Program-made: the position numbers and the translations under genes
The notes under the pieces: generated by a model
Databases searched by the model: none
What the model saw: the letters and a program-made list of their open reading frames with translations, nothing else
What the model was told of the DNA's origin: nothing
Origin: Carnobacterium viridans
GTDB lineage: Bacteria > Bacillota > Bacilli > Lactobacillales > Carnobacteriaceae
DNA: 64,000 bases
Direction of reading: 5' to 3'
Assembly (NCBI RefSeq): GCF_900102725.1
Contig: NZ_FNJW01000008.1
Span: 1,364,001 to 1,428,000 of the forward strand
Part shown: one piece after another, positions 46,970 to 54,384 of the stretch
Layout: every line of letters begins with the position of its first letter
Position numbering within the stretch: the stretch's first letter is position 1

Positions 46970-48566
46970 ATGCCTACTGAACAATTGGGCTAATTTGAAA
47001 TGGAGAAAAGTTCAATAGAACTAAACAGCTTTTTTTCCGATTTTTCAGTTGTCCAAAAAAAGAGCGCAAGCGATTGCGATTAATGTTATCTACATTCATC
47101 GCAATGACGGATAAGGCAATCGTAGTCAAGGTAGTTTCGCGGAGTTTGGTGCGGATATTTTCCATACCGAAACAACGCTTCAGTAAACTGAAGCCGCGCT
47201 CAACTTCTACACGATCTGCATTATCGCGATATTCGATTTCTTTGTCTCTGGTTTGGTCTTTCTTTGGACGACCAAGTGATGGTCCGGCTAGGCGAATGCC
47301 TCGTATTTTGCAGTAAGACCTGTTTTCTCGATTTCGATAGATCTTGTCGGCAAGAACCCGCTCAGGATAACGTCCGTTTCGATCGTAGAAACGGCGGACA
47401 GCTTGAACCAACACAGAAGCTTCATTGTAGGCATCAAAACTGGTCTTTTCAATCCGTGCCATCCCATTTGAATCGATACTCAGATCTAACTTCGCGCCGA
47501 ATTCAACTTTTGCTTTGGCTTTCCCTCGAACAATAGGTCGCAGCCATGGTTGAGAAAAGCTGACAATCCGGTCTTTTACGGAATGCGTCTTTTTATCGAA
47601 CATTTCCTTCTGCTGGTCATAGATACGACAAATAACTTCGAATGTTTTTTGTTGTTTCTCGTTCAGTTTGATTCCATGCTCGAGATAGCCTTTGATGTAA
47701 TCGATATCTCGGCGCACATATCCAAGCAGCTTCCGTATTTTAGGGCGCAACCATTTGGCTGACTTTCTTTTGCGGCGAACAATTGACAAATAGTCTTTTC
47801 TAGCTTTCTTGCGATACATACGAGGCTTAGAGAATCCGTTGGTTTCACAAATGTCGTCTACCATCTTTTCTGCATGCGTACGTGCTTCATTGAGCAGTTC
47901 TGTATCCGTAGGATACTTGATTTTTTGAGGTGCACAAGTTGCATCTAAGATCAATGTTCCGGCATTCCCTGAATCATTCGAATCTGTATCGTCATCAGTG
48001 TCGTTATCGTTATCTTGATTTTCTTTGTCTTTGGCTAAGGCGTACTCAGTAATTTTTTCATTGATCTCGGTCAGTGTAACAGCGTCCAAGCGTTTGCGAA
48101 AATAAACCATCGTCGAAGAGTCGAATGGTTTTTCCTCTTGATAGCCGGGCAAGCCGATAAAGAATTGAAGATAAGGGTTTTCTTGGATCTGAAGGACAGT
48201 CTCTTCATCAGAATAACCGTATTCTATTTGAATCAAAAGGGCACCCAGAGCCATACGAAGCGGTTTGGCGACATTGCCTTTTTGATTGCGAAAGTTCTTG
48301 GCATAGCCTTTTTCCAGTTCAGCCCAAGGGATCCATTCCGCTTTTTCAATCCATCTATTTTTCGGGTTCATTTTTAGTCCCATTGGTTGGTTGAAGTCTT
48401 CGAAAGCGATTTGTGAATACGGTTGTGATTTATACATGTTTCTGTCCTCATTTCAGTAAAAGTGCAAGGTTTTGTTTAACATCCTATAAAAACCCTTGCA
48501 TCTATTATATCAATCATTAGTTGTAAAAGGCAGCAGAATAAGCATAGTTTATTATTCAGTAGACAT
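46970..48566 (-). mobile_element. IS5-family-like insertion sequence, 1,597 bp
   Basis: Terminal inverted repeats ATGCCTACTGAACAAT (left) and ATGTCTACTGAATAAT (right, complement) bound the element. The 6-bp direct repeat TAAATA flanks it at 46964-46969 and 48567-48572. One transposase gene lies inside. Removal restores a reading frame, which fixes the boundaries. Confidence 0.85.
46974..48437 (-). CDS. DUF772/DDE transposase of the IS5-like element
   Basis: A 487-residue transposase. The N-terminal DUF772 region has PLRMALGALLIQIEYGYSDE and FDSSTMVYFRKRL, with an acidic linker rich in Asp/Asn around residue 145. The DDE core contains LILDATCAPQKIKYPTD, LSIDSNGMARIEKT, VLADKIYRN and the glutamate in NADRVEVERGFSLLKRCFG. 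It ends almost at the left terminal repeat. It appears intact. Confidence 0.88.
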   Translation of the reverse strand: MYKSQPYSQIAFEDFNQPMGLKMNPKNRWIEKAEWIPWAELEKGYAKNFRNQKGNVAKPLRMALGALLIQIEYGYSDEETVLQIQENPYLQFFIGLPGYQEEKPFDSSTMVYFRKRLDAVTLTEINEKITEYALAKDKENQDNDNDTDDDTDSNDSGNAGTLILDATCAPQKIKYPTDTELLNEARTHAEKMVDDICETNGFSKPRMYRKKARKDYLSIVRRKRKSAKWLRPKIRKLLGYVRRDIDYIKGYLEHGIKLNEKQQKTFEVICRIYDQQKEMFDKKTHSVKDRIVSFSQPWLRPIVRGKAKAKVEFGAKLDLSIDSNGMARIEKTSFDAYNEASVLVQAVRRFYDRNGRYPERVLADKIYRNRENRSYCKIRGIRLAGPSLGRPKKDQTRDKEIEYRDNADRVEVERGFSLLKRCFGMENIRTKLRETTLTTIALSVIAMNVDNINRNRLRSFFGQLKNRKKSCLVLLNFSPFQISPIVQ

Positions 48567-48684
48567 TAAATATATAGCTCTCTACCAGAATTTCTACTTC
48601 TTTTTTCTCTTCAGTAAGGTGAAAAAGAACTTTATTCCCTTTTAAAATTCTTAAAGCTAACGCTAAACGATCCGACATAATCAT
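48567..48684 (-). pseudogene. 5' part of a small gene split by the IS5-like element
   Basis: It begins MIMSDRLALALRILKGNKVL (ATG 48684 or 48678) and runs KKEVEILVESYIF into the IS. The other half is at 46869-46969. The rebuilt 70-residue protein is charged and helical, and I do not recognise it. Confidence 0.7.
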
Positions 48685-48720
48685 TCCACTTTTCTTGACT
48701 ATTTTTCCTTAAGCATAAAT

Positions 48721-48764
48721 AAAAGCTAGTTATAGGGCTAAATATATGCCTACAACTAGCTTTT
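48721..48764 (-). terminator. Rho-independent terminator
   Basis: AAAAGCTAGTTATAGG pairs with CCTACAACTAGCTTTT. It lies downstream of the minus-strand secreted protein/membrane protein pair. Confidence 0.9.
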
Positions 48765-48861
48765 ATAATTTAGAAACTACTAATTTTAAATTAATCAGAG
48801 TTACAAGTACTTTGGTTAATGGAGATTATGTTTACTAATTATTAAAAGTATCTATAAAAAA

Positions 48862-49062
48862 TTAATTATTTTTTTTTTTATTTCTTTTGACTCTGATAAG
48901 TTCAATTACAGTAAGCGCTATAGCGGTATATAATGCTCCGCCGATAAAGTCTTGATTTACTATATACTCTATTGAAATACCAATAAGACTAGAAAAAACC
49001 ATTATTAGTATAATATTAGCATACGGGTGCTTTTCTGCAAAAATTTTATAATTATCAAACAC
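48862..49062 (-). CDS. Small two-helix membrane protein, possible immunity protein
   Basis: A 66-residue protein with two hydrophobic segments (NIILIMVFSSLIGISIEYIV and GGALYTAIALTVIEL) and a basic tail RVKRNKKKNN. It begins 23 bases after the secreted 205-residue protein in the same transcript, before a terminator. Size, topology and pairing fit a bacteriocin immunity or accessory membrane protein; no family was recognised. Confidence 0.6.
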   Translation of the reverse strand: MFDNYKIFAEKHPYANIILIMVFSSLIGISIEYIVNQDFIGGALYTAIALTVIELIRVKRNKKKNN

Positions 49063-49085
49063 ATACTCACCTCTAATTTATAAAT

Positions 49086-49703
49086 CTACTTCGTTTTATA
49101 TTTTGTTGCAACATGTTTCCCTGCTGCATTATACCCTTTACTCATATAAAACTCTACCCAACCATTTCCACTTGTATCCCATTTTTTTGCAACTGCTTTT
49201 CCTGGAGTACTTCCTAATTTAGTCCATTGTGCTGAGTTCAATAATGCTGATACAATATATACTGGTAGTCCAATTGTTCCAGCTACAGCCCCTATCCCTG
49301 TATAGAAAGCAGTGTTGATCGCACCTGATAGAACGCCTCTACTAATTGATATATGAGTATACCCCCAAGCTCCCCATTTAGAAACGCTAGTGCTTCCAGC
49401 TACAGCTCTTGCTATTTCAATATTTTCCTCATAAACTACAATAACTGGACCGTCTTCCTCATATTCAATTGTATATTTTTGAGAATCAGTAGCATCATCA
49501 GAATTTTCTTCACTTTCAGTTATAACTGGTTCTTCTTCTGTAGCTATTTCATCCTCTTGAATATCATTCTCTAAAACAATTTCCTCGTTAGAATTAAATT
49601 CACTATTTTCGCCATCAGAAAATCCAGCAGCACTTACGTATGTAGGTAACCCATAACTAGCTAACATGCTTCCTGCTAATAAACTAAGTACAATTTTTTT
49701 CAT
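49086..49703 (-). CDS. Secreted protein with acidic pro-region and hydrophobic bacteriocin-like C-terminus
   Basis: 205 residues. A Sec signal peptide (MKKIVLSLLAGSMLASYGLP, cleavage near VSA-AG) is followed by an acidic stretch (about residues 30-85) dense in Glu/Asp. A C-terminal domain of about 100 residues starts at SVSKWGAWGYTHISISRG and contains the Gly/Ala hydrophobic segment YTGIGAVAGTIGLPVYIVSA, then KWDTSGNGWVEFYMSKGY and a basic end. It could be a proprotein whose C-terminal cationic part is membrane-active. Its promoter region shares an operator with two nearby 51-codon genes. Family not recognised. Confidence 0.65.
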   Translation of the reverse strand: MKKIVLSLLAGSMLASYGLPTYVSAAGFSDGENSEFNSNEEIVLENDIQEDEIATEEEPVITESEENSDDATDSQKYTIEYEEDGPVIVVYEENIEIARAVAGSTSVSKWGAWGYTHISISRGVLSGAINTAFYTGIGAVAGTIGLPVYIVSALLNSAQWTKLGSTPGKAVAKKWDTSGNGWVEFYMSKGYNAAGKHVATKYKTK

Positions 49704-49841
49704 TTTATTTCCCTCCTATTTTGTAAAAAAGTTATTATTTCGCTATTAGATTATCAACTTAGTACTACACCCTCCTTTTGCTTTTGTAACTTTATTATGT
49801 CTACATTTAGCTATGAATAATAGCACGTATTGGTTTACATC

Positions 49842-49862
49842 TTAGCAACCATTAGGTGCTAA
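49842..49862. promoter_or_regulatory. XRE-cassette operator, copy 1 (upstream of the secreted protein)
   Basis: TTAGCAACCATTAGGTGCTAA, imperfect inverted repeat, continuing on the minus strand into GATGTAAACCAATACGTGC. The same block is found at 50134-50152 and 51735-51773. Confidence 0.65.
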
Positions 49863-49880
49863 CAGAGTAATAAGGTGTTT

Positions 49881-50036
49881 TTAATCTACTAAATCAGACT
49901 TTCGAAGGAAATAATAACCTAAAATTATTAAAGCGTATCCAAAAGATATATTTTGAGTGAACACAGCCAAAATAGCTCCACTAAAAATAATGATAGACAA
50001 AAATTGATAACAGTTTCTTTTGGTTAATTTTTTCAT
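49881..50036 (-). CDS. 51-residue membrane protein, cassette 1
   Basis: ATG 50036 lies behind GGGAGATACCATA. The product begins MKKLTKRNCYQFLSIIIFSG and ends ALIILGYYFLRKSDLVD: two hydrophobic segments, basic N-terminus. It is 70% or so identical to the protein of 51492-51647, and both have the same upstream GGGAGATA sequence. It is divergent from an XRE regulator. Function unknown; small-membrane immunity or regulatory role possible. Confidence 0.65.
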   Translation of the reverse strand: MKKLTKRNCYQFLSIIIFSGAILAVFTQNISFGYALIILGYYFLRKSDLVD

Positions 50037-50133
50037 TATGGTATCTCCCATAGCCATTCTCCTAACCTAGTAGTTCATAATCAAATTATCTATCGAATCT
50101 TACGAAACAAACAGAACGCAACAGTTTACATAG

Positions 50134-50152
50134 TAGCAACCATTAGGTGCTA
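50134..50152. promoter_or_regulatory. XRE-cassette operator, copy 2
   Basis: TAGCAACCATTAGGTGCTA between the divergent 51-codon gene and XRE regulator 1. A promoter with TAGTCA, a 17-base spacer and TATGAT follows toward the XRE gene. Confidence 0.65.
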
Positions 50153-50231
50153 AAAGGCAACTAATAGCTTATAGTCAATGATCTTTACTTTCGGTATGAT
50201 AGAACAAAGAATGATAGAAGGAGGAATAATT

Positions 50232-50747
50232 ATGGCCTTAGGAGAACGATTGAAGGCAAGTAGAGTTAATAAGGGATATTCGCAAGGAGATGTAGCAGAC
50301 CATTTAAATATATCAAGACAATCCATTTCAAAATGGGAAAATGGCAATAGTTATCCTGATTTAGATAATTTAGTAAAATTAAGTACGTATTACGAAGTTT
50401 CGATAGACGAATTATTGAAAGAAAATCAAGAACTTAAAAAAAAAATAGAACAAAATGAAGTTAAAATAGAAGAAAATGTTCAAAAATTAAATTTCATTCA
50501 GGGAACAAGCGAAAAGGATGAGGGCTTAATTTTGTTAGTTCTTTCTTTTTTGGGCTTCTTAATTACTCCTTTAGGCTTAATCACCTCGCCCTTATTAATT
50601 GTTAGAAATAAACAAACAAATACACTATATAAGTTTGTTTACATAGCGTGTATTTGTTGTATTGCTTACAATTTATTTATAGGGTATGGAATTTTAAGTG
50701 ATATTTTTGGTTGGGGAACCACCACTGTTGAATATCTAGGTGAATAG
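50232..50747 (+). CDS. XRE-family regulator with C-terminal membrane helices, cassette 1
   Basis: ATG 50232 is seven bases after AAGGAGGAA; 171 residues. The N-terminal HTH is MALGERLKASRVNKGYSQGD then LNISRQSISKWENGNSYPDL. A coiled-coil linker (about residues 65-90) leads to two C-terminal membrane segments (ILLVLSFLGFLITPLGLI and FVYIACICCIAYNLFIGYG). A membrane-tethered repressor could read envelope state. The HTH is nearly identical to the 66-residue XRE of cassette 2. Confidence 0.82.
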   Translation: MALGERLKASRVNKGYSQGDVADHLNISRQSISKWENGNSYPDLDNLVKLSTYYEVSIDELLKENQELKKKIEQNEVKIEENVQKLNFIQGTSEKDEGLILLVLSFLGFLITPLGLITSPLLIVRNKQTNTLYKFVYIACICCIAYNLFIGYGILSDIFGWGTTTVEYLGE

Positions 50748-50827
50748 TCCTTAATAGGTTATAAAATACTGTTTTAGCATAACTAATAAAAATAATTTAG
50801 AAACATATTACGATTTAAGATTTGAAT

Positions 50828-51088
50828 TCACCTATTAAGTAAAGTTAATACTAATGCTATGACGAATAGTAAAATGTTTATATATCGAATAATTAAATAA
50901 TATTTAGGTAACGATTTATGATTCTCTTTTAATTCAATAATACTTGTAGTTATGGCAATCAAAAGAATACCAATATTCCCTTCTATATGTTCAGGATAAA
51001 AAATAAAACCCGTAAATGCTGCTATAAATATTAGTCCTAATAGGATAGTTTTCAGCTTATAATTAATGACTTTTTTATTTATATACAT
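50828..51088 (-). CDS. Small membrane protein, paralogue of the next gene
   Basis: 86 residues from ATG 51088 (GAGAGGTG adjacent). Three to four hydrophobic segments (LKTILLGLIFIAAFTGFIFY, GNIGILLIAITTSIIEL, INILLFVIALVLTLL). It shares the pattern (H-x-E-G, IGIILLIIA, IPK-Y) with the 85-residue protein at 51159-51416. Of immunity-protein size. No family recognised. Confidence 0.55.
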   Translation of the reverse strand: MYINKKVINYKLKTILLGLIFIAAFTGFIFYPEHIEGNIGILLIAITTSIIELKENHKSLPKYYLIIRYINILLFVIALVLTLLNR

Positions 51089-51158
51089 CACCTCTCAGTT
51101 AAATTTTAGTAAGTTAATCTACCAGTAAGCTATGTATGATTATCAAATTTATAGTTGT

Positions 51159-51416
51159 TTATGTTAAAAAATTAATTATCGTATAAATCAGTAAGATTGC
51201 ACATATAATGACGACAACTATTTCAAGTACACTGTATATCTTAGGTATTCTTTTATAGTTCATCCAAATGTTATAACTAGTAGAAGGGATAGCTATTATA
51301 AGTAATATAATTCCTATAAGACCACCTTCAGCATGATCACCAGGGGAAATAATCAAGCCTATGAGAAAGATTGTAACCATTATAAGGAATGATTTAGCTC
51401 TTTTTTCTGATGTCAT
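51159..51416 (-). CDS. Small membrane protein, paralogue of the previous gene
   Basis: 85 residues from ATG 51416, behind AGAGGTT; the frame to 51434 is open but less supported. Hydrophobic segments FLIMVTIFLIGLIISPGDHA, LIGIILLIIAIPS and VVVIICAILLIYTI. It is encoded tandemly with its paralogue between the two XRE cassettes, suggesting local duplication. Confidence 0.55.
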   Translation of the reverse strand: MTSEKRAKSFLIMVTIFLIGLIISPGDHAEGGLIGIILLIIAIPSTSYNIWMNYKRIPKIYSVLEIVVVIICAILLIYTIINFLT

Positions 51417-51491
51417 TAAATAACCTCTATTCATTTAGTTTGTACTATACCTTATCTATTTCTATAAATGTGAAGGAAGGAGTAAATTTTT

Positions 51492-51647
51492 TTAGTCCTC
51501 TAACTCTGATTTTCGCAGGAGATAATAACCTAGAATAATTAAAACATAGCCAAAAATAAGTTCTGTATTTAATACAGCCAAAATAGCCCCACAAAAAATA
51601 ATAATCGATACAACCTGATAACAACTTCTTTTAGTTAGTTTTTTCAT
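51492..51647 (-). CDS. 51-residue membrane protein, cassette 2
   Basis: ATG 51647 behind GGGAGATATCATA, with product MKKLTKRSCYQVVSIIIFCG through LIILGYYLLRKSELED. Paralogue of the 49881-50036 product, with the same length and the same divergent arrangement to an XRE gene. Confidence 0.65.
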   Translation of the reverse strand: MKKLTKRSCYQVVSIIIFCGAILAVLNTELIFGYVLIILGYYLLRKSELED

Positions 51648-51734
51648 TATGATATCTCCCATAGTTAATCTCCTCACTGACTAATTCCTAATCTTATTAT
51701 CTAGTTAATTTATTAAAACTAAAAGAACGCATTG

Positions 51735-51773
51735 GTTTACATAGTAGCAACCATTGGTTGCTACTATGTAAAC
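51735..51773. promoter_or_regulatory. XRE-cassette operator, copy 3, perfect 18-base inverted repeat
   Basis: Arms of 18 bases (GTTTACATAGTAGCAACC and its exact complement) around ATT, between the divergent 51-codon gene and XRE regulator 2. It is the strongest copy of the shared operator. A promoter with TAGGCA, a 17-base spacer and TATGAT follows. Confidence 0.8.
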
Positions 51774-51842
51774 TATTGCGTTATAGGCAATAAACCTTAC
51801 TTTCAGTATGATAGTAATAAGTAAAGATGAGGAGGAGGATCA

Positions 51843-52043
51843 TTGTTATTAGGCGAAAAATTAAAAAGCAGTCGAATCAAAAAAGGTTTTTCTCAGAACG
51901 ATGTAGCCGAAGAGTTACATATTTCAAGACAATCCATTTCAAAATGGGAAAATGACATCAGCTATCCTGACTTAGACAACCTGGTTAAATTAAGTACCTA
52001 TTATCAAGTTTCAACTGACCATTTATTAAAAGAGAAGCCCTAA
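51843..52043 (+). CDS. Minimal XRE-family repressor, cassette 2
   Basis: TTG 51843 behind GAGGAGGATCA; 66 residues, essentially only the HTH domain (EELHISRQSISKWENDISYP, then DLDNLVKLSTYYQVSTDHLL). It lacks the membrane tail of the cassette 1 homologue. A likely autoregulator acting at the perfect palindrome upstream. Confidence 0.85.
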   Translation: MLLGEKLKSSRIKKGFSQNDVAEELHISRQSISKWENDISYPDLDNLVKLSTYYQVSTDHLLKEKP

Positions 52044-52086
52044 TAATAGATAGTCGGGACTGAAAATTAAAGGAGTAAAAATTAAA

Positions 52087-52329
52087 ATGGAAAAAACTAA
52101 AGTAAGCCGATTAAAAGAAGGTTTTTTATATGCCTTACTTTTTATAGGATTCAATATAATAAAGAAACTTATTTTTGATTATGGAGAAACGAGTCAACTT
52201 TTCAATGAATTAAGCCACGCACCAAGGTATGTACTTGGAGTACTTATCCTTACTATTGTAGTAGTATGGCTGTTTATTGGTTTGCTAATTGGAGTAGTAT
52301 TAATAGTTACCGATACCTTGAAAAGATAA
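52087..52329 (+). CDS. Small membrane protein downstream of XRE 2
   Basis: 80 residues with two hydrophobic segments (GFLYALLFIGFNIIKKLIF and a second, YVLGVLILTIVVVWLFIG to LLIGVVLIV). It begins 43 bases after the XRE stop, behind AAAGGAG, so it is cotranscribed. Unknown function; possibly the target or co-regulator of the repressor. Confidence 0.6.
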   Translation: MEKTKVSRLKEGFLYALLFIGFNIIKKLIFDYGETSQLFNELSHAPRYVLGVLILTIVVVWLFIGLLIGVVLIVTDTLKR

Positions 52330-52463
52330 TTAGCCTAAACCAATCTAAAATAGCAGAAATAAATGCTACACTACTGTTAAATAAATTTAATAGGACATAG
52401 ATTACCCCAATCACATTCTAAATTTTATTTAATTTAAGATTATATATTATAGGAGGTTTTTTT

Positions 52464-52637
52464 TTGAATAAAAAAATTTTTAAACAACCAGTTTTTTATC
52501 TAGCACTATTTAACTTTTTTATAGGTTTAATTTTTATTTTTCAAGATGGGATTCTTGCAAGAATAGCTAGTTATCTTTTCCAACTTAATTTTATATTTAG
52601 CATGTATATATTAAAAAATACTGAAAATAAAAAATGA
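52464..52637 (+). CDS. 57-residue membrane protein
   Basis: TTG 52464 lies seven bases after AGGAGG. The product MNKKIFKQPVFYLALFNFFI continues to KNTENKK, with two hydrophobic segments and basic ends. It stops nine bases before the left end of IS256 copy A. Immunity-like size; no family recognised. Confidence 0.55.
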   Translation: MNKKIFKQPVFYLALFNFFIGLIFIFQDGILARIASYLFQLNFIFSMYILKNTENKK

Positions 52638-52646
52638 TTAAAGTTT

Positions 52647-53985
52647 GAGAGTGTAAAATATTTTGTGTAAATGAATAAAAACCATACAAAAAAGGAAGTC
52701 CCTTCTGTAGAATAAAGTTAACGACAACCAATTCACAGAAAAGAGGACTTCCCTATGAATGATTTTACTACAGAAATTGTACAAACACTAGTCACTAAAG
52801 GCGATTTAAATGGATTATTCCGTTCCCACTTAGAAAGAGCGATAAACACCCTCCTACGGACAGAATTAACAGCTTTCTTGGATTATGAAAAATATGACCG
52901 CACTGGTTTTAATTCAGGTAATTCGAGGAACGGATCTTATTTCCGATCAATCAAAACCGAATATGGTGAATTAACATTGGAGATACCTAGAGATCGAAAT
53001 GGCGAGTTTAAACAACAAACTTTACCAGCATACAAAAGAACAAATGACACATTGGAAACTACCATTATCCATTTGTTCAAAAAAGGCGTTACGATGTCTG
53101 AAATCGCTGATTTAATTGAAAAAATGTATGGACATCACTATACTCCACAAACCATGTCAAACATGACTAAAGTGCTGACTGAAGAAGTAAATGCATTTAA
53201 AGCAAGAGCCTTAAATGATAAGTATGTCTCTATTTTTATGGACGCTACTTATATTCCATTAAAACGTCAAACCGTGTCCAAAGAAGCCATTTACATTGCC
53301 ATTGGAATACGAGAAGATGGCACTAAAGAAGTACTAAGTTATGCAATTGCTCCGACTGAGTCAACACACGTTTGGAATGAGCTACTACAAGATATTAACT
53401 CCAGAGGGGTTCAAGATGTCTTGCTCTTTATTACAGATGGCTTAAAAGGTATGAAAGACACCATTCATAAAATTTATCCAAAAGCAAAATACCAACATTG
53501 TTGTATCCATGTGTCTCGTAATATTGCTCATAAAGTACGTGTCAAAGACCGAAAAGAAATCTGTGATGACTTTAAGACTGTTTATCAAGCCAATTCAAAG
53601 GAAGAAGCGAATACTTTCTTGTCCTGTATGGTTGAGAAGTGGCAGAAAACTTATCCTAAAGTGACGCAGTCACTCATAGAAAACCAAGATTTATTGACTT
53701 TCTATGAGTTTCCGCCTAGTATTCGCAGAACCATTTACTCAACCAATCTGATCGAGTCTTTCAATAAGCAAATCAAGAAATACAGCCGCAGAAAAGAACA
53801 GTTTCAAAATGAAGAATCATTAGAACGTTTCTTAGTATCCATCTTTGATACATACAATCAAAAATTTCTAAACAGAAGCCATAAAGGTTTCCAACAAGTA
53901 ACCGATACATTAGCTTCAATGTTTACTAAGTAACAGATTATTTTGCAGAAGGACGATTTATTTACACAAAATTATTGACGCTCCC
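52647..53985 (+). mobile_element. IS256-family element, copy A (IS905-like), 1,339 bp
   Basis: Ends GAGAGTGTAAAATATTTTGT (left) and complement GGGAGCGTCAATAATTTTGT (right) bound a single transposase gene. The 8-base flanks differ (TAAAGTTT and TCAGTATT), so no target duplication survives, pointing to a rearrangement. It is in direct orientation with copy B, 399 bases away. Confidence 0.88.
52755..53933 (+). CDS. Mutator-type transposase of IS256 copy A
   Basis: A 392-residue IS256 transposase: VSIFMDATYIPLKRQTVSKE (first catalytic Asp), LLFITDGLKGMKD (second Asp), YQHCCIHVSRNIAHKVR, and the Glu in STNLIESFNKQIKKYSR. It appears intact. It is preceded by a ribosome-binding AGAGGAC. Highly similar to copy B with scattered synonymous and some amino-acid differences. 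Confidence 0.93.
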   Translation: MNDFTTEIVQTLVTKGDLNGLFRSHLERAINTLLRTELTAFLDYEKYDRTGFNSGNSRNGSYFRSIKTEYGELTLEIPRDRNGEFKQQTLPAYKRTNDTLETTIIHLFKKGVTMSEIADLIEKMYGHHYTPQTMSNMTKVLTEEVNAFKARALNDKYVSIFMDATYIPLKRQTVSKEAIYIAIGIREDGTKEVLSYAIAPTESTHVWNELLQDINSRGVQDVLLFITDGLKGMKDTIHKIYPKAKYQHCCIHVSRNIAHKVRVKDRKEICDDFKTVYQANSKEEANTFLSCMVEKWQKTYPKVTQSLIENQDLLTFYEFPPSIRRTIYSTNLIESFNKQIKKYSRRKEQFQNEESLERFLVSIFDTYNQKFLNRSHKGFQQVTDTLASMFTK

Positions 53986-54110
53986 TCAGTATTAGGAACG
54001 ACAATTGATAATTTATTTATTAATAATGAAATAATCAAAATATAGAATAACTTTTTTATAAGATACTTGAATACGAAAGAGAGAGATTAAAAAATCACTC
54101 TCTTTTTTTG

Positions 54111-54160
54111 TTAAAAATAATCGTGTATCAAGAAGTTTCTTGATACACGATTATTTTTAA
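54111..54160. repeat. Perfect inverted repeat, cassette-boundary repeat copy A
   Basis: 24-base arms around GT, core CGTGTATCAAGAA/TTCTTGATACACG. With the following TTAATTTAATGTATTAAA it matches repeats at 57829-57893, 59704-59772 and 60937-60977. Confidence 0.75.
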
Positions 54161-54323
54161 TTTAATGTATTAAAGGGGAGGAGCTAGTGCAAAAGTATGT
54201 TTTCTAAAAAAACTATCTCTTCGACAATAATTAAATAAAAGACATTCCCACTATTGGATAAATATTCTAGTAGTTTTGGGAGTTTTTTTCAAAAATCTAT
54301 TTGTCTCAGTCCCTCTAGCATCA

Positions 54324-54384
54324 TTATTTTATATGATTATTATTTTTTACAGTTTTAAATAAAGATGTACATTGTGTTTTTTTT
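54324..54384 (-). pseudogene. Displaced 3' end of the rgg gene
   Basis: Minus-strand frame TQCTSLFKTVKNNNHIK and stop. Joining it to the rgg frame across the IS256 copy B and one T8 repeat gives a seamless end (LDMPLKKTQCTS), restoring an ancestral protein of about 288 residues. Confidence 0.8.

Larger units (their letters stand above)
53986..54384. other. Segment between the two IS256 copies
   Basis: It contains a possible C-terminal fragment on the plus strand (SVLGTTIDNLFINNEIIKI, then a stop), a terminator at 54079-54109 and the perfect 24-base inverted repeat at 54111-54160. The displaced 3' end of rgg lies on the minus strand (54324-54384). No intact gene. Confidence 0.6.
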
